Part shown: positions 12,363 to 12,865 of the stretch, piece by piece
Numbering within the stretch: position 1 is the stretch's first letter
Layout: every line of letters starts with the position of its first letter
Source of the DNA: an uncultured Clostridium sp.
Lineage (GTDB): Bacteria; Bacillota; Clostridia; TANB77; CAG-508
DNA: 12,865 nucleotides
NCBI GenBank assembly: GCA_947062645.1
Contig: CAMSQT010000014.1
Coordinates: 1 to 12,865, forward strand
Reading direction: 5' to 3'
The notes under the pieces: model-generated
Told to the model about the DNA's origin: nothing
Database searches by the model: none
The model's input: the letters and a program-made list of their open reading frames with translations, nothing else
Translations under genes and position numbers: made by a program

Positions 12363-12518
12363 TTCGTCTTTTTTCTTTTTCTCTTTTGGGATTACAATAC
12401 TAGTAGGTTTTTCTTTCGTAGTTTTTGGTTTTCCAACAGTTAAGTGGTCATAAACAGGAGAAATATTTAAATGACTACCATCACCAGAAACTACTTCTAA
12501 ATTCTTTTTTTCTTCCAT
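12354..12518 (-). CDS. Small protein of unknown function (54 aa)
   Basis: ATG at 12518 follows GGAGG with about 7-8 bases of spacing, and the frame is open to TAG at 12356-12354. The protein begins MEEKKNLEVVSGDGSHLNIS, continues PVYDHLTVGKPKTTKEKP, and ends in a Lys/Glu-rich tail. No Cys, no membrane helix and no recognised domain; SGDGSxLNISPVYDHL looks like a conserved core, but this is an impression. A well-placed promoter (TTGCAC-17-TAAGAT) supports a real gene. It converges on rubredoxin and shares its terminator. The tail may be disordered. Confidence 0.7.
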   Translation of the reverse strand: MEEKKNLEVVSGDGSHLNISPVYDHLTVGKPKTTKEKPTSIVIPKEKKKKDEEK

Positions 12519-12548
12519 CTTAAATTCCTCCGTGACTTTATTAAAAAC

Positions 12549-12577
12549 ATCTTACCATATTCCATTTAAAAGTGCAA
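12549..12577 (-). promoter_or_regulatory. Promoter of the 54-aa gene
   Basis: Minus strand TTGCAC (12577-12572), 17 bases, TAAGAT (12554-12549), about 30 bases before the start codon at 12518. Confidence 0.6.
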
Positions 12578-12599
12578 GAAAAAGTTAAAAAATTAAAAA

Positions 12600-12615
12600 T
12601 GTCAACTTGTTGACA
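12600..12615. promoter_or_regulatory. Perfect 16-bp palindrome over the -35 box: candidate operator
   Basis: TGTCAACTTGTTGACA is a perfect dyad whose right end is the -35 hexamer TTGACA (12610-12615) of the promoter for the prepilin-like gene. Such a position suits a repressor site. No T-run follows, so it is not a terminator. The binding protein cannot be named. Confidence 0.55.
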
Positions 12616-12639
12616 GCAATCTAACATTTTTGATACAAT
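12610..12639 (+). promoter_or_regulatory. Promoter of the prepilin-like gene
   Basis: TTGACA (12610-12615), 18 bases, TACAAT (12634-12639). A further TATAAT occurs at 12652-12657 but has a poor -35. The leader to the ATG at 12721 is about 75 bases. Confidence 0.6.
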
Positions 12640-12720
12640 GCCAATGTATACTATAATAAAAATAGTAAATAATAACAGTAAAAACTAAGAAAAATGCACA
12701 AAAGAAAAAGGAGGATAAGG

Positions 12721-12865
12721 ATGATAAATAAAACGAGTTTAAGAAAAAGTAAAAAAGGAAGTAATAAAGGTATAACCTTAATTGCGTTAGTAATAACAAT
12801 TTTATTCTCCTATGACGAAAAATTAAAATGCAGTAATAGCAAAGGTTTCCTCCTAGTAACAATTT
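12721..12865 (+). CDS. Prepilin-like protein, N-terminal fragment (runs off window)
   Basis: Starts at ATG 12721 after AAAGGAGG and is open to the right edge (48 residues). The basic leader MINKTSLRKSKKGSNKG precedes ITLIALVITI, which resembles a type IV prepilin cleavage site (after Gly17) and the start of the hydrophobic stem helix. The helix then breaks off unusually early: LFSYDEKLKCSNSKGFLLVTI follows, whereas pilin-like proteins usually continue hydrophobic for about 10 more residues. Position 5 of the mature protein is Ile/Ala rather than the classical Glu. It may be truncated, rearranged or a different signal-bearing family; only the start is visible. Confidence 0.5.
   Translation, partial: MINKTSLRKSKKGSNKGITLIALVITILFSYDEKLKCSNSKGFLLVTI

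Noticed and set aside
1..12865. tRNA, rRNA or other structured RNA genes
   Set aside because: No cloverleaf-like pattern or rRNA segment was recognised by eye in either strand; a covariance search was not possible.

Overview
The window is low-GC, has strong Shine-Dalgarno sequences (GGAGG) before nearly every gene, uses mostly AGA for arginine, and carries strictly anaerobic functions: ferredoxin, four-subunit pyruvate:ferredoxin oxidoreductase, flavodiiron protein with rubredoxin. The holB-ricT order is typical of Firmicutes. The best guess is an uncultured or poorly studied member of the Clostridia; the species cannot be named from this window.

Layout, left to right. (1) 1-2627, plus strand: the 3' end of holB, ricT (TTG start overlapping the holB stop), a REP-like repeat, a small 2[4Fe-4S] ferredoxin, and a membrane flippase-like gene broken by a +1 frameshift. 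(2) 2624-3794, plus: a small Cys/His-rich protein with its own promoter and terminator, then thiamine pyrophosphokinase (thiN). (3) 3786-4903: a REP-associated tyrosine transposase (RAYT, Y1/HUH family) under a consensus promoter, between two inverted copies of a two-hairpin repeat; a third copy lies behind ricT. (4) 7982-4895, minus: the porC-porD-porA-porB operon under a TTGACA-17-TATACT promoter, with overlapping or almost abutting genes. (5) 8026-10184, minus: an XRE regulator with two membrane helices and a zinc ribbon, an alpha/beta hydrolase and a hexapeptide O-acetyltransferase. (6) 10198-12362, plus: a membrane-anchored protein of unknown function, flavodiiron protein FprA and rubredoxin (an O2/NO detoxification pair). 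(7) 12354-12865: a 54-residue minus-strand protein and, under a promoter with a perfect palindrome, the start of a prepilin-like gene cut off by the window edge.

The outstanding observation concerns translation. Four conserved genes (flippase-like, porD, porA, porB) are each interrupted by exactly one +1 frameshift. In all four the break lies at an in-frame CGG codon, and dropping the C of CGG restores a full-length protein with glycine (GGT or GGA) at that position. In the three Por subunits this glycine is a conserved one. I found no in-frame CGG in any other gene except one, codon 12 of the small gene at 2688, and no frameshift in any other gene. CGG therefore seems not to be read as ordinary arginine in this organism. 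The simplest models are a lost CGG-reading tRNA-Arg with +1 skipping, or four-base decoding of CGGN as glycine. A systematic sequencing artefact must be excluded first.

The second theme is the RAYT/REP system. The three repeat copies lie exactly at gene ends, and their GGGATTAG/GATTAG segments contain the stop codons of ricT, thiN and porB. The right-hand copy also encodes the last 18 residues of the transposase.
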